64,000 bases of DNA from assembly GCA_903831255.1 (NCBI GenBank), contig CAIKWZ010000040.1, forward strand, positions 152,396 to 216,395. The letters are read 5' to 3'. Below the pieces are notes generated by a model that was not told the DNA's origin, ran no database searches, and saw only the letters and a list, made by a program, of their open reading frames with translations. Position numbers and translations under genes: made by a program. This document shows, piece by piece, positions 16,195 through 24,607 of this stretch. The first letter of the stretch is position 1. Each line of letters begins with the position of its first letter. The stretch is from an uncultured Alphaproteobacteria bacterium (GTDB lineage: Bacteria > Pseudomonadota > Alphaproteobacteria > Caulobacterales > Hyphomonadaceae).

Positions 16195-17430
16195 ATGATC
16201 CGAAACGGTAAAAACAGCGCCGGCGCCGTCCTCAAGATGCTCGCAGGCGCCGCGACGGCGGCTCTGGTCCTCGCCGCTCCCAGTTTCGCGGATGCGCCGC
16301 AAGCCGCCCCGGCGGACACTCGACCGCCGAACAAGAAGGATGCCGTTCCTGCACTCCCGGGCCAGAACCGGGCGCCTCTCGCGGCATCCGGAGTGGAGGT
16401 AAAGAGCAAGGTTATCGCAAAGGGTCTGCAGGAGCCGTGGGCGATCGCTCGCCTTCCCGGCTCTGGTTATCTCGTGACCGAAAGAACCGGTAAGCTACTT
16501 CTGATCACTCCAGAAGGTACGCGAAGCGAGGTGACTGGCGTTCCGGAGGTGGACGCCCGCGGACAGGGCGGGTTGATGGACATTTCCCTTGCGCCCGATT
16601 TTTCGGCGACCCGGGAGATCTACCTGACATTCTCCGAACCGCGGGGTCAGGGAACCAATGGAACCTCACTGGCGCGCGCGCGTCTCTCAGTGGACGGGTC
16701 ACGACTGGAGGCTCTTGAAGTCGTCTTCCGTCAGTTGCCGGCCTGGGCGTCTCCCCTTCACTACGGCTCCAACATCGAATGGGACGCTGAGGGATACCTT
16801 TATCTGACCCTCGGAGAACGTTCCCTGCCCGCAACCCGGGTTCTCTCTCAGGACCGCTCAACTCATCTCGGCAAGGTCGTACGTCTCACCCGGTCCGGCG
16901 CGCCGGCGCCCGGAAACCCCTTTCTGAACGACGCAGGCGCCAAGCCTGAGGTCTGGTCCATGGGCCACCGCAATGTCCAGGGCGCCGCGATCCATCCCTC
17001 GACAGGCAAACTCTGGACGATCGAGCACGGCCCCCGTGGAGGGGACGAGCTCAATATTCCGCGGGCGGGGGGAAACTATGGCTGGCCCATCATCACCTAC
17101 GGGATCGACTATCCAGGCGGTCCGATCGGCGAAGGCGTCACCGCGAGGGCCGGTCTTGAACAGCCTGTTTATTACTGGGACCCGGTGATCGCCCCAGGCG
17201 ACATGACCTTTTATCGCGGAAGTCTTTTCCCGTGGAAGGACGACCTTCTCATTGCGGGGCTCTCCGGCGCCCTCGTCCGTCTGGAGCTTTCAGGGGAAAA
17301 GGTTGTGGGAGAAGAGCGTCTGGCCCGTGATATCGGCCGCATCCGGGATGTCCTGGAGGATCAGGATGGATCTCTGCTCATCGTCACCGATGAGAAGGAC
17401 GGGGTGCTGGCCCGGCTGACGCCGGGCTAG
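16195..17430 (+). CDS. PQQ-dependent sugar (aldose) dehydrogenase-like protein
   Basis: The protein has 411 residues from the ATG at 16195; the frame is open further upstream but that part overlaps mutA. A signal peptide ends near SFADA, followed by a Pro-rich linker. The soluble glucose/sorbosone dehydrogenase six-bladed propeller is recognisable from LQEPWAIARLPGSGYLVTER, GGLMDISLAPDF, GHRNVQGAAIHP, EHGPRGGDELN and GGNYGWPIITYG. The family oxidises aldoses in the periplasm with PQQ. No pqq biosynthesis genes are in this window. It starts 37 nt after mutA on the same strand and may be co-transcribed. Confidence 0.88.
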   Translation: MIRNGKNSAGAVLKMLAGAATAALVLAAPSFADAPQAAPADTRPPNKKDAVPALPGQNRAPLAASGVEVKSKVIAKGLQEPWAIARLPGSGYLVTERTGKLLLITPEGTRSEVTGVPEVDARGQGGLMDISLAPDFSATREIYLTFSEPRGQGTNGTSLARARLSVDGSRLEALEVVFRQLPAWASPLHYGSNIEWDAEGYLYLTLGERSLPATRVLSQDRSTHLGKVVRLTRSGAPAPGNPFLNDAGAKPEVWSMGHRNVQGAAIHPSTGKLWTIEHGPRGGDELNIPRAGGNYGWPIITYGIDYPGGPIGEGVTARAGLEQPVYYWDPVIAPGDMTFYRGSLFPWKDDLLIAGLSGALVRLELSGEKVVGEERLARDIGRIRDVLEDQDGSLLIVTDEKDGVLARLTPG

Positions 17431-17442
17431 TCGATATACAAG

Positions 17443-17457
17443 ACGGGCCAGCCCCGT
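17443..17457. terminator. weak bidirectional hairpin between convergent genes
   Basis: ACGGG-CCAGC-CCCGT forms a 5-bp stem in the 47-bp gap between the convergent sugar dehydrogenase and SDR genes. No T-run follows, so it is only a candidate terminator. Confidence 0.25.
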
Positions 17458-17477
17458 GAAGCGTTGCAGCTTTGCGG

Positions 17478-18269
17478 TTATTTCGGACGCAGCGGGGCCA
17501 TTCCGAGATGGGTTCCGCCATCAACGATGATGAATTCTCCCGTCACATGCCGACTGGCGGGGCCAGCGAAGAAAAGGATTGTTTCTGCGATGTCTTCGGG
17601 CATGGAGGCGACTTTCAGCGGCGTGGACGCGGCCACCTGCTGGGCGATGCGATCCTCGACCGCCTCTCCCTGATACTTGGTGAACCAGCCGGACCCGATA
17701 TAGCCCGGGCAGACGGCGTTGACCCGAATAGCGGGCGCAAGGGCCCTTGCCAGGCTTAAGGTCATCGTATTGAGGGCGCCCTTCGAAGCCGCGTAGGCGA
17801 CCGAGGACCCGATACCCATGACGCCGGCGATCGACGACACGTTGACGACCGAACCCTTTCCAGCCGCCTCCATATGAGGCCGAGCCGCCCGGATCATCTG
17901 GTAGGCCGCCACGACGTTGATCCGGTAAAGACGCTGGAAATCCTCCGCCTCCAGAGCATCAAGATCAGCATGGTTCGCGAACTTCGTGATGCCGGCGTTG
18001 TTGACCAGAACATCGACCCCGCCGAAGCGCTGCGCCGCAGCCTCCGTAAGGCTGCGACAGTCACTGTCTTCGCCGACATCCGCCCGAAACGCAAAGGCGT
18101 CGACCCCGAGGCCGCGACACTCCGCTGCGACAGCCTCAGCCGCATCGGCGCTTGAGGCGTAGTTGACGCACACGTTTGCGCCTCGCCTGGCCAGACCCAG
18201 CGCCGTCGCGGCGCCAAGGCCGGTTCCGCCGCCCGTCACAATCGCCCTCTTGCCCTGCATATCGCTCAT
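17478..18269 (-). CDS. short-chain dehydrogenase/reductase (SDR) family
   Basis: This is a 263-residue classical SDR. It has the NAD(P) glycine motif GGGTGLGAATALGLARRG near residue 12, LVNNAGI, the catalytic Ser in NVSSIAG, and YAASK with the catalytic Tyr and Lys. An acidic residue after beta-2 is not obvious, so cofactor preference is uncertain. The length and motifs fit FabG-like 3-oxoacyl reductases or 3-hydroxyacyl dehydrogenases, but the substrate cannot be read from sequence. It lies inside the mut gene neighbourhood on the opposite strand. Confidence 0.85.
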   Translation of the reverse strand: MSDMQGKRAIVTGGGTGLGAATALGLARRGANVCVNYASSADAAEAVAAECRGLGVDAFAFRADVGEDSDCRSLTEAAAQRFGGVDVLVNNAGITKFANHADLDALEAEDFQRLYRINVVAAYQMIRAARPHMEAAGKGSVVNVSSIAGVMGIGSSVAYAASKGALNTMTLSLARALAPAIRVNAVCPGYIGSGWFTKYQGEAVEDRIAQQVAASTPLKVASMPEDIAETILFFAGPASRHVTGEFIIVDGGTHLGMAPLRPK

Positions 18270-18307
18270 CCGCCTCTCCCCTCATCTGTGTCCTGTCGTC
18301 CGGATAT

Positions 18308-18331
18308 CACTTTCCATCGGCCATGGAAGTG
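18308..18331. promoter_or_regulatory. inverted repeat upstream of the SDR gene
   Basis: CACTTTCCAT and ATGGAAGTG form a near-perfect inverted repeat (one bulged T) around CGGCC. It lies about 40 nt upstream of the SDR start and about 50 nt after the EF-hand gene's stop, both on the minus strand. It may be an operator for the SDR or a terminator for the EF-hand gene. No T-run follows. Confidence 0.35.
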
Positions 18332-18380
18332 TCAATGAAACAGGGGAGAGACGGGCAGCTGAAGCGGCCCGCCGAAACCC

Positions 18381-18671
18381 TTATCCGCCTCGTCTCATTC
18401 GAAAGGCCAGAAACTGCTCCTTGGTGACGCTTCCATCGCCATCCTCGTCGATCTGGGGCCAGATCATGTCGGCGAACTCGGCCGCCCTTTCCGGCAAGGT
18501 CGATGTCCACTCGGCCTTGTCGAGCTTGCCGTCCTTATTTGCGTCAGCGGCGACGAAGCGGGCCTCACGCTGCTCGGGGGTCGGAGGGGTCTGGGCGAGC
18601 GCGGATTGTGGGCCAATTGAAACACTTAGGGAAAGTCCGGCTATCAGAAGGGCTGAACGCATTGTTTTCAT
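18381..18671 (-). CDS. small exported EF-hand protein
   Basis: The protein has 96 residues from the ATG at 18671. The frame runs upstream to 19070, but only overlapping mutB, so that part is spurious. A signal peptide ends ...SALAQ. Two EF-hand loops follow: D43-x-N45-x-D47-x-K49-x-D51-x-x-E54 is complete. D75-x-D77-x-D79-x-S81-x-T83-x-x-Q86 has Gln at position 12 instead of Glu, which may weaken calcium binding. It is probably a periplasmic calcium-binding protein. Its partner is unknown. Confidence 0.8.
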   Translation of the reverse strand: MKTMRSALLIAGLSLSVSIGPQSALAQTPPTPEQREARFVAADANKDGKLDKAEWTSTLPERAAEFADMIWPQIDEDGDGSVTKEQFLAFRMRRGG

Positions 18672-18811
18672 CTCCGGAACTCCAAAAACGAGAAGGCAAA
18701 CCAGGTCGCTGAGGGTCCCGAACCGGCCCCCTCGCCGATCAAACGGATAACCGGACGCATTTCCGTCGCCCCAAGCCGCTTCCATAGGCAGAGACCCGGA
18801 TGCTAGACAAA

Positions 18812-18827
18812 GGCCTGTCTTCAGGCC
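18812..18827 (+). promoter_or_regulatory. leader hairpin next to the mutB ribosome binding site
   Basis: GGCCTG-TCTT-CAGGCC forms a 6-bp stem with a tetraloop that ends 12 nt before the mutB ATG, directly abutting a GCGGAG Shine-Dalgarno. It could modulate initiation or mark the end of a leader. There is no cobalamin riboswitch signature here. Confidence 0.35.
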
Positions 18828-18839
18828 GCGGAGCCCATC

Positions 18840-21026
18840 ATGTCGCTTTCCTTTCCGGACTTCGCCGCGAGAGCCTTTCAACCAGCCGCCGGGGACCCTG
18901 AAAGACGGGCCGCGTCCCAGGCGGTTTCGCACCGCACGTGGGATACGCCGGAAGGTGTGCCGGTGCGCAGTCTGTACTCGGCGGCCGACACTGCGGGCCT
19001 CGACTTCATAAACGATTTTCCAGGTCTCGCCCCTTTTGGCCGTGGACCCTATCCGACGATGTACGCTCAACAGCCATGGACCATCCGGCAGTATGCCGGT
19101 TTCTCCACCGCTGAGGATTCAAACGCCTTCTATCGGCGCAACCTTGCCGCCGGTCAGAAGGGGCTGTCCGTCGCGTTCGATCTGGCGACGCATCGCGGAT
19201 ACGACAGCGACCACCCAAGGGTGACCGGCGATGTCGGCATGGCGGGCGTGGCGATCGATTCGATCTTCGACATGCGCACGCTCTTTGACGGCATACCCCT
19301 CGACCGCATGAGCGTCTCGATGACCATGAACGGCGCAGTGCTGCCGATCATGTCGCTGTTCATTCTGGCGGCTGAGGAACAGGGCGTCCCGCCAGAGAAA
19401 CTCTCCGGGACAATTCAGAACGACATTCTCAAGGAGTTCATGGTCCGCAACACCTACATCTATCCTCCGGCGCCATCGATGCGGATCATTTCCGATATCT
19501 TCGCCTACACCTCTCAGCGAATGCCCAAATTCAATTCCATCTCGATCTCCGGCTACCATATGCAGGAAGCTGGCGCGACGGCGGATCTTGAACTCGCCTA
19601 CACGCTCGCCGACGGGGTCGAATACATTCGCGCCGGTCTGGCCGCCGGTCTGACAGTCGATGCCTTCGCTCCCCGACTGTCGTTTTTCTGGGCGATCGGC
19701 ATGAACTACTTCATGGAGGTCGCAAAGATGCGGGCGGCTCGCCTGCTCTGGGCGAAGCTGGTGAAGCCTTTCAATCCCCGGAGCGACAAATCATTGTCGC
19801 TCCGTACCCATTGTCAGACATCAGGCTGGTCGCTGACCGCCCAGGACGTCAACAACAACATCGTTCGCACCTGCCTCGAGGCAATGGCCGCCGCAGGCGG
19901 ACAAACTCAGTCCCTGCACACCAACGCCTTTGACGAGGCCCTTGCTCTGCCAACTGACGTCTCCGCGCGCATCGCGAGGAACACGCAGATCTTTCTTCAG
20001 CAGGAGGCTGGCGTCACACGAACGATCGATCCTTGGGGCGGCTCCTACTATCTTGAACGCCTGACCCACGATCTGGCGAAAAAGGCCATGCAACACATCG
20101 ACGAAGTTGAGGCCATGGGCGGTATGGCCAAAGCCATCGAAGAGGGCATTCCTAAGCTGCGGATCGAGGAAGCCGCCGCCAGGACCCAGGCGCGCATCGA
20201 CAGCGGCCTTCAGACCATTGTAGGCGTCAACAAGCTGCGTCTGTCCGAGCCGGAAGACGTGCCTGTTCTCAAGGTGGATAACGCCCGGGTCCGCCAGATG
20301 CAGCTCGATAAGCTCGCAAGACTTAGGTCGGAGCGATCGCAGGCCGAGGTCGACGTCGCACTGAACGCACTCACCGAAGCTGCCGCAACGGGTCAAGGCA
20401 ATCTGCTCGAGCTCGGCGTCCGCGCGGCTCGCGCCCGCGCCACCGTCGGAGAGATCTCTCTTGCAATCGAGAAATCGGTCGGTCGCCACCAGGCGGTGAT
20501 CCGTTCGATCAGCGGCGTCTACGCCTCGGGGATGGGAACGCAATCCGGAAAGGTCGACGCGGCACGGGAGATGGCGGACGCCTTCCAGAGATCAGAGGGA
20601 CGCCGTCCAAGGATTTTGATCGCGAAAATGGGACAGGACGGCCACGATCGCGGACAGAAAGTGGTCGCGTCAGCCTTTGCGGACCTTGGCTGGGATGTCG
20701 ACATAGGGCCCCTTTTTCAGACACCGGAAGAGGCAGCGCGCCAGGCGGTCGAGAACGATGTGCATGTCGTCGCCGCATCCTCTCTTGCAGCAGGGCATCT
20801 CACTCTCGTGCCGGCGCTGAGGGCCGCGCTCAGGGCCGAGGGACGAGAGGACATCACCATTGTCGTGGGAGGCGTTGTTCCGCCTCAGGACTATGATGAG
20901 CTGAGGCAGGCTGGAGCTGCGGCCATCTTTCCACCCGGAACGGTGATCGCCGATGCTGCTGTGGAGCTGATGTCGGCGCTGGGCGTCAAGCTGGGTCACA
21001 ACTCCCGACCGGCGGGCGCGGTCTGA
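18840..21026 (+). CDS. mutB: methylmalonyl-CoA mutase large (alpha) subunit
   Basis: The protein has 728 residues, full length for the catalytic subunit. The N-terminal barrel shows [50 protein letters not shown] and [30 protein letters not shown]. The C-terminal B12 domain has the cobalamin ligand motif GQDGHDRG around residue 600, then a GG loop (VVGGVVPP). It catalyses the coenzyme-B12-dependent interconversion of methylmalonyl-CoA and succinyl-CoA together with MutA. The chaperone GTPase gene meaB follows after one lipoprotein gene on the same strand. Confidence 0.95.
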   Translation: MSLSFPDFAARAFQPAAGDPERRAASQAVSHRTWDTPEGVPVRSLYSAADTAGLDFINDFPGLAPFGRGPYPTMYAQQPWTIRQYAGFSTAEDSNAFYRRNLAAGQKGLSVAFDLATHRGYDSDHPRVTGDVGMAGVAIDSIFDMRTLFDGIPLDRMSVSMTMNGAVLPIMSLFILAAEEQGVPPEKLSGTIQNDILKEFMVRNTYIYPPAPSMRIISDIFAYTSQRMPKFNSISISGYHMQEAGATADLELAYTLADGVEYIRAGLAAGLTVDAFAPRLSFFWAIGMNYFMEVAKMRAARLLWAKLVKPFNPRSDKSLSLRTHCQTSGWSLTAQDVNNNIVRTCLEAMAAAGGQTQSLHTNAFDEALALPTDVSARIARNTQIFLQQEAGVTRTIDPWGGSYYLERLTHDLAKKAMQHIDEVEAMGGMAKAIEEGIPKLRIEEAAARTQARIDSGLQTIVGVNKLRLSEPEDVPVLKVDNARVRQMQLDKLARLRSERSQAEVDVALNALTEAAATGQGNLLELGVRAARARATVGEISLAIEKSVGRHQAVIRSISGVYASGMGTQSGKVDAAREMADAFQRSEGRRPRILIAKMGQDGHDRGQKVVASAFADLGWDVDIGPLFQTPEEAARQAVENDVHVVAASSLAAGHLTLVPALRAALRAEGREDITIVVGGVVPPQDYDELRQAGAAAIFPPGTVIADAAVELMSALGVKLGHNSRPAGAV

Positions 21027-21063
21027 GCCAGGCGATCCTCTGGGAAGCTGCAGGAGACAAGAG

Positions 21064-21546
21064 ATGAAGTTGAGATCTGTTCTCCTGGCGCATTCAGCAG
21101 CGATCCTTCTGGCCGGATGCGCCACTCCACCCGCCCCCTATCAGGCGGCCAGCAACCGTGATCAGCCCGGGTACTCCGAAATTCGCATTGAGCAAGACAG
21201 ATACCGCGTGACCGTGACAGGACGTTCAGCAGCGGACAGTGAGACAGCCGAGGCGCACGCACGGCGCAGAGCCGCCGAGCTGACGCTGGCGGCGGGCTAT
21301 GTGTCGTTTCAGATCGTCCGCAGCGAGACATTTCGGTCGGAGGCCAGAAATACCGCCCCACTTGACACCTTCCCGGGTCCGTTTCCCTTCGATCCCTTTC
21401 CGCCCGCTGTTCGTCGGGCAGACCTCCGACAACCTTCCGGTCCCGTCCGGACCGTGATGGAATTCGTCATGTCGAAGGCGCCCGCTTCGTCCTCTCCTGA
21501 ACGGATTGATGCGGCCCGGATTATCGAGGACGCCGTCGGTCCATGA
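21064..21546 (+). CDS. CC0125/CC1285-type lipoprotein
   Basis: The protein has 160 residues with a lipoprotein signal peptide and lipobox LLAGC (lipidated Cys19). The core GYSEIRIEQDRYRVTVTGRSAADSETAEAHARRRAAELTLAAGY matches the pattern of a small alphaproteobacterial lipoprotein family known from Caulobacter (CC0125/CC1285), whose function is unknown. It lies 37 nt after mutB, between mutB and meaB, so it may be carried in their transcript. The role in that setting is unclear. Confidence 0.75.
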   Translation: MKLRSVLLAHSAAILLAGCATPPAPYQAASNRDQPGYSEIRIEQDRYRVTVTGRSAADSETAEAHARRRAAELTLAAGYVSFQIVRSETFRSEARNTAPLDTFPGPFPFDPFPPAVRRADLRQPSGPVRTVMEFVMSKAPASSSPERIDAARIIEDAVGP

Positions 21547-21554
21547 CAGGACGC

Positions 21555-21578
21555 GGCCCGGCCCTATGAGGGCGGGCC
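21555..21578 (+). terminator. GC-rich hairpin after the lipoprotein gene
   Basis: GGCCCGGCCCT and AGGGCGGGCC pair (one bulged G) around an ATG loop, starting 8 nt after the lipoprotein stop. There is no U-tract, so it may be a transcript-stabilising hairpin or a weak terminator. The remaining 200 nt before meaB show nothing else I can support. Confidence 0.4.
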
Positions 21579-21832
21579 ATCGCCTGCTGACGCACCCTGG
21601 GCCTGGCGCAGGGACCCGCCGGCGCCTGCAGGGTGTGCGACGGGTCTGAAGGAGGATGGATCGTCTCATCCCCTCCGGACGGCGACGTTGAGCTCGCCAG
21701 CGCCCGACGGGTCGCTTTGCGCCCGAAGATCTGAGTTCAGCCTGCTCCTCATCGGCCTCAAGATCCGTTAATCAGCCGATGAAGCCATCACGTCTGCGCT
21801 TCCTCACGCTGACCGGTCCGGAAAATCGCTCC

Positions 21833-22822
21833 ATGATCCCTGAAGACCTGACCTCGAGAGCCGGTTTGTCGCGGGCGATCACGCTGGCGGAATCGTCGCG
21901 CCGGGACCATCAGCTGGCGGCGCGGCGACTGATCAGCCAGATCATGCCCCTGACCGGAAAGGCCTGCAGGCTGGGCGTGACGGGCGTGCCCGGAGTTGGC
22001 AAGTCGACGTTCATCGACACGTTTGGATCGCTTCTCACCTCCAGGGGGATGAGGGTCGCGGTCCTCGCAATTGATCCGACCTCCCGCCGGTCAGGCGGCT
22101 CAATCCTCGGCGACAAGACCCGCATGGCGAATCTGTCGATGGACCCACGCGCGTTTATCCGGCCCTCGCCCGCTGGCGACACGCTGGGCGGTGCGGCGGC
22201 TCGGACCAGGGAGGCTATGCTGCTGTGTGAGGCGGCCGGCTTTGACGTTGTGATTGTTGAGACGGTGGGGGTCGGTCAGTCCGAGACCATGGTTTCCGAT
22301 ATGGTCGACATACTCCTGGCTCTGATGCTTCCCAATGCGGGCGATGAGCTGCAGGGAATCAAGAAGGGCATTCTGGAGGTGGTGGACATACTGGCCGTCA
22401 ACAAGTGCGACCTGGACCGAAAGGCCGCGGAGCGGGCGAGGAGCGGGTATGAGACGGCGCTCCACCTGATGGCGCCCGCAGATGGGGCCGCCCCTGCCCC
22501 GGTTCGCCTGATCTCGGCCCAGACGGGCGAAGGACTTGATGAGCTGTGGGATCTGACGGTTCGGATGCGCGCTGCAGCCGACACGTCAGGGCGCCTTCAG
22601 CGTCGTCGGGCCCTGCAGCAGGTCAGATGGCTGGAAGCCCTGGTCGCCGAGGGACTTCAGCGTCGGTTTGAGGCTGACCCCAGGGTCACCGCGTGCCTGA
22701 AAGACGTTCGAAAGGACGTCGAGGAGGGCAGAACACCGGCGTCCGCCGCCGCCGATTATCTGCTCAGTCTGACGGACGAACCGGCGCGAGCCCCTGACGA
22801 GCCATCATCCTTCCCAGGTTGA
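21833..22822 (+). CDS. meaB: methylmalonyl-CoA mutase-associated GTPase MeaB (ArgK family)
   Basis: The protein has 329 residues from the ATG at 21833; an ATG 54 nt upstream would add 18 residues. The P-loop GVPGVGKSTFID, the DPTSRRSGGSILGDKTRM signature, VETVGVGQSE and the NKCD base-specificity motif are all present. MeaB is the G-protein chaperone that gates adenosylcobalamin loading into, and protects, methylmalonyl-CoA mutase. It is in the same orientation as mutB, about 0.8 kb downstream, which supports the assignment. Confidence 0.93.
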   Translation: MIPEDLTSRAGLSRAITLAESSRRDHQLAARRLISQIMPLTGKACRLGVTGVPGVGKSTFIDTFGSLLTSRGMRVAVLAIDPTSRRSGGSILGDKTRMANLSMDPRAFIRPSPAGDTLGGAAARTREAMLLCEAAGFDVVIVETVGVGQSETMVSDMVDILLALMLPNAGDELQGIKKGILEVVDILAVNKCDLDRKAAERARSGYETALHLMAPADGAAPAPVRLISAQTGEGLDELWDLTVRMRAAADTSGRLQRRRALQQVRWLEALVAEGLQRRFEADPRVTACLKDVRKDVEEGRTPASAAADYLLSLTDEPARAPDEPSSFPG

Positions 22823-22920
22823 AGAGCAGCGCTGACAGGTCGTCGCGCGCCTCCGCTTCGGTCTGTCGCGCGGGAGATTGTTGAGGTAGAACGCGTCAGA
22901 GGTTCAGGAGACAGGAATCA

Positions 22921-24165
22921 ATGCGTGCGGCGGGCGGACTGTCCGGGCTTCGCTTAGGTATCGGCGCGGGGATGGCGCTCGCGGCGATGCTCCTGGCGCC
23001 GCCAGCGAAGGCTCAGCTCGCCGACCAGCCCATGACGTTTGAATGGGGAAGCGTCTTCGGAGATACGCCGGCAATCTTCGCAGATGGCGAGTTCACCCCG
23101 GAGACGCCTGACGCCCTTAAGTCCTTCCTGAGACGATCCAGATACTCCCCGGATACACGCATCTATCTGAACTCGACAGGCGGCGATCTGAGCGCCGGCA
23201 TGGCCGTGGGTCGGATCATTCGCGAAGCGCACCTCAACACCGGCGTCGCCACAAACGCCCGGCGACCGCCGAACGACCGGGGAATAGATCTCCATGCCTA
23301 CTCCCGGGTCTATCCGGGATACTGCATCAGCGCGTGCACCCTCGCCTTCCTTGGCGGGGTTGCCCGTCATGTCGAAATCGGCGCCACTTTCGCCGTCCAC
23401 CAGGTCTCCATGGACTGTGTGGACAAGGCGAGCGCACGGTCGAGGTTTCCATGGCTGCTTCTCCCGGACGTCAGATACTGCCCTGACCTGACCGAAGCTC
23501 TGTCCATGCTTCAGGTCGCCAACGGGGAGATTGTTGAATATGTGCGCACGATGGGCGCGGATCCGGTTTTCCTGACCGAGATGTCCAAGGCCGGTCCGCA
23601 GACCCTCAACGCCCTGACTGAGGAAAAACTCAACGCTTACCGCATCAACTTCACCCATCGCTCGCTCTCCTGGTCCTATGAGACGGACGCTCAGGGACAG
23701 TTTTTCCTGCGCCATACCCAGGGCGACGAATGGAAGGAGGACAGGCTGGAGTTCTTCTGCGACCGGACAAGCTCGCCGCGATTGCTGATGTGGCTGGTCC
23801 ACGACACAAGAAGGAGCCGAGGGCGCGAGGATGCGCAGGGGATCGTTGATCTGGCCTCGGGAGGCCTGTCCCTCTTCTGGCAGCTGGCGACGCCGGGACC
23901 GGATGGGTTCTCAGATGTACGCAATGTTCGACTTGAGAAGACAGAGATCATCACGCCTCCGACCGTCAGCCCCTACGGAAACGTGACGATGACCATCGAT
24001 ATCTCGAAGCGCTTCCTCGATGTCCTGACGACCGCCAGAAGCGTGCAGCTCACCACCACGACGCCGGAGCCGGATTCCGTGACGGGTTTCAATCTCATTT
24101 CTCTGGACCTGGATCGGGACAAGATCGCCGGTATGGTGCGCTCCTGCGGCGGGTCGGCGCCATGA
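22921..24165 (+). CDS. periplasmic ClpP/crotonase-fold protein (COG3904-like)
   Basis: The protein has 414 residues with a signal peptide ending PPAKAQ. Residues 78-165 resemble ClpP-type proteases: the IYLNSTGGDLSAGMAVGRII glycine region, a candidate nucleophile Ser137 in GYCISACTLAFLGG, and His160 in ATFAVHQ. Two cysteines flank the Ser (135, 139). The C-terminal 200 residues are a beta-rich extension without a recognised domain. Proteins of this type are predicted periplasmic and their activity is unproven. The stop overlaps the next gene's start by ATGA (24162-24165), so the two are probably coupled. Confidence 0.72.
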   Translation: MRAAGGLSGLRLGIGAGMALAAMLLAPPAKAQLADQPMTFEWGSVFGDTPAIFADGEFTPETPDALKSFLRRSRYSPDTRIYLNSTGGDLSAGMAVGRIIREAHLNTGVATNARRPPNDRGIDLHAYSRVYPGYCISACTLAFLGGVARHVEIGATFAVHQVSMDCVDKASARSRFPWLLLPDVRYCPDLTEALSMLQVANGEIVEYVRTMGADPVFLTEMSKAGPQTLNALTEEKLNAYRINFTHRSLSWSYETDAQGQFFLRHTQGDEWKEDRLEFFCDRTSSPRLLMWLVHDTRRSRGREDAQGIVDLASGGLSLFWQLATPGPDGFSDVRNVRLEKTEIITPPTVSPYGNVTMTIDISKRFLDVLTTARSVQLTTTTPEPDSVTGFNLISLDLDRDKIAGMVRSCGGSAP

Positions 24166-24581
24166 CGGCCGCCGGTGAGGAAGGCCTTTTGTGGCGATCA
24201 GGAGGGTGCCATTGCGGCGCTGTCCGTTACGAAGCTCTGGCTCCTGACGATGTCGAAGTTGAGGACTGCAACTGCTCGATCTGCACGAAGTCCGGCTATC
24301 TCCATCTGATTGTTCCGGCATCACGATTTCGGCTGCTGACGCCTCGTTCGGCCCTTCAGGAATACCGGTTCAACACCGGATGCGCCCGTCACCTCTTCTG
24401 TGGGACCTGCGGGGTGAAGTCCTTTTATGTCCCGCGCTCGAACCCGGATGGTTATTCGATAAATCTCAGATGCCTGGATGAACCGGGCGCATTCAGGTCC
24501 GTCCGCATCACACCCTTTGACGGCCTCTCAGACTGGGAGGCGCAGGCCAGCCGTCTCTCCGACCGATCTAAGGAGGTCTGA
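24162..24581 (+). CDS. GFA family (CENP-V/GFA zinc fold) protein
   Basis: The protein has 139 residues. It shows the GFA zinc pattern: C16xC18 in GGCHCGAVRY, C36/C38/C41 in EDCNCSICTKSG, and C80xxC83 in LFCGTCGVKSFY. Members include glutathione-dependent formaldehyde-activating enzyme-like proteins, but most have no proven reaction. It is translationally coupled to the upstream ClpP-fold protein gene. The fold is confident; the function is not. Confidence 0.88.
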   Translation: MTAAGEEGLLWRSGGCHCGAVRYEALAPDDVEVEDCNCSICTKSGYLHLIVPASRFRLLTPRSALQEYRFNTGCARHLFCGTCGVKSFYVPRSNPDGYSINLRCLDEPGAFRSVRITPFDGLSDWEAQASRLSDRSKEV

Positions 24582-24607
24582 GGCTCTGCATCCGCCCGTC
24601 TGCATCA

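Noticed and set aside
15108..16409. 433-residue open frame antisense to mutA
   Set aside because: It lies opposite strongly conserved mutA codons, has no recognisable domain, and is Arg/Gly/Ala-rich, as expected for a shadow frame in GC-rich DNA.
18672..18839. Cobalamin riboswitch upstream of mutB
   Set aside because: The leader is short and shows none of the conserved B12-box elements; only a small hairpin is present. None is seen before mutA either.
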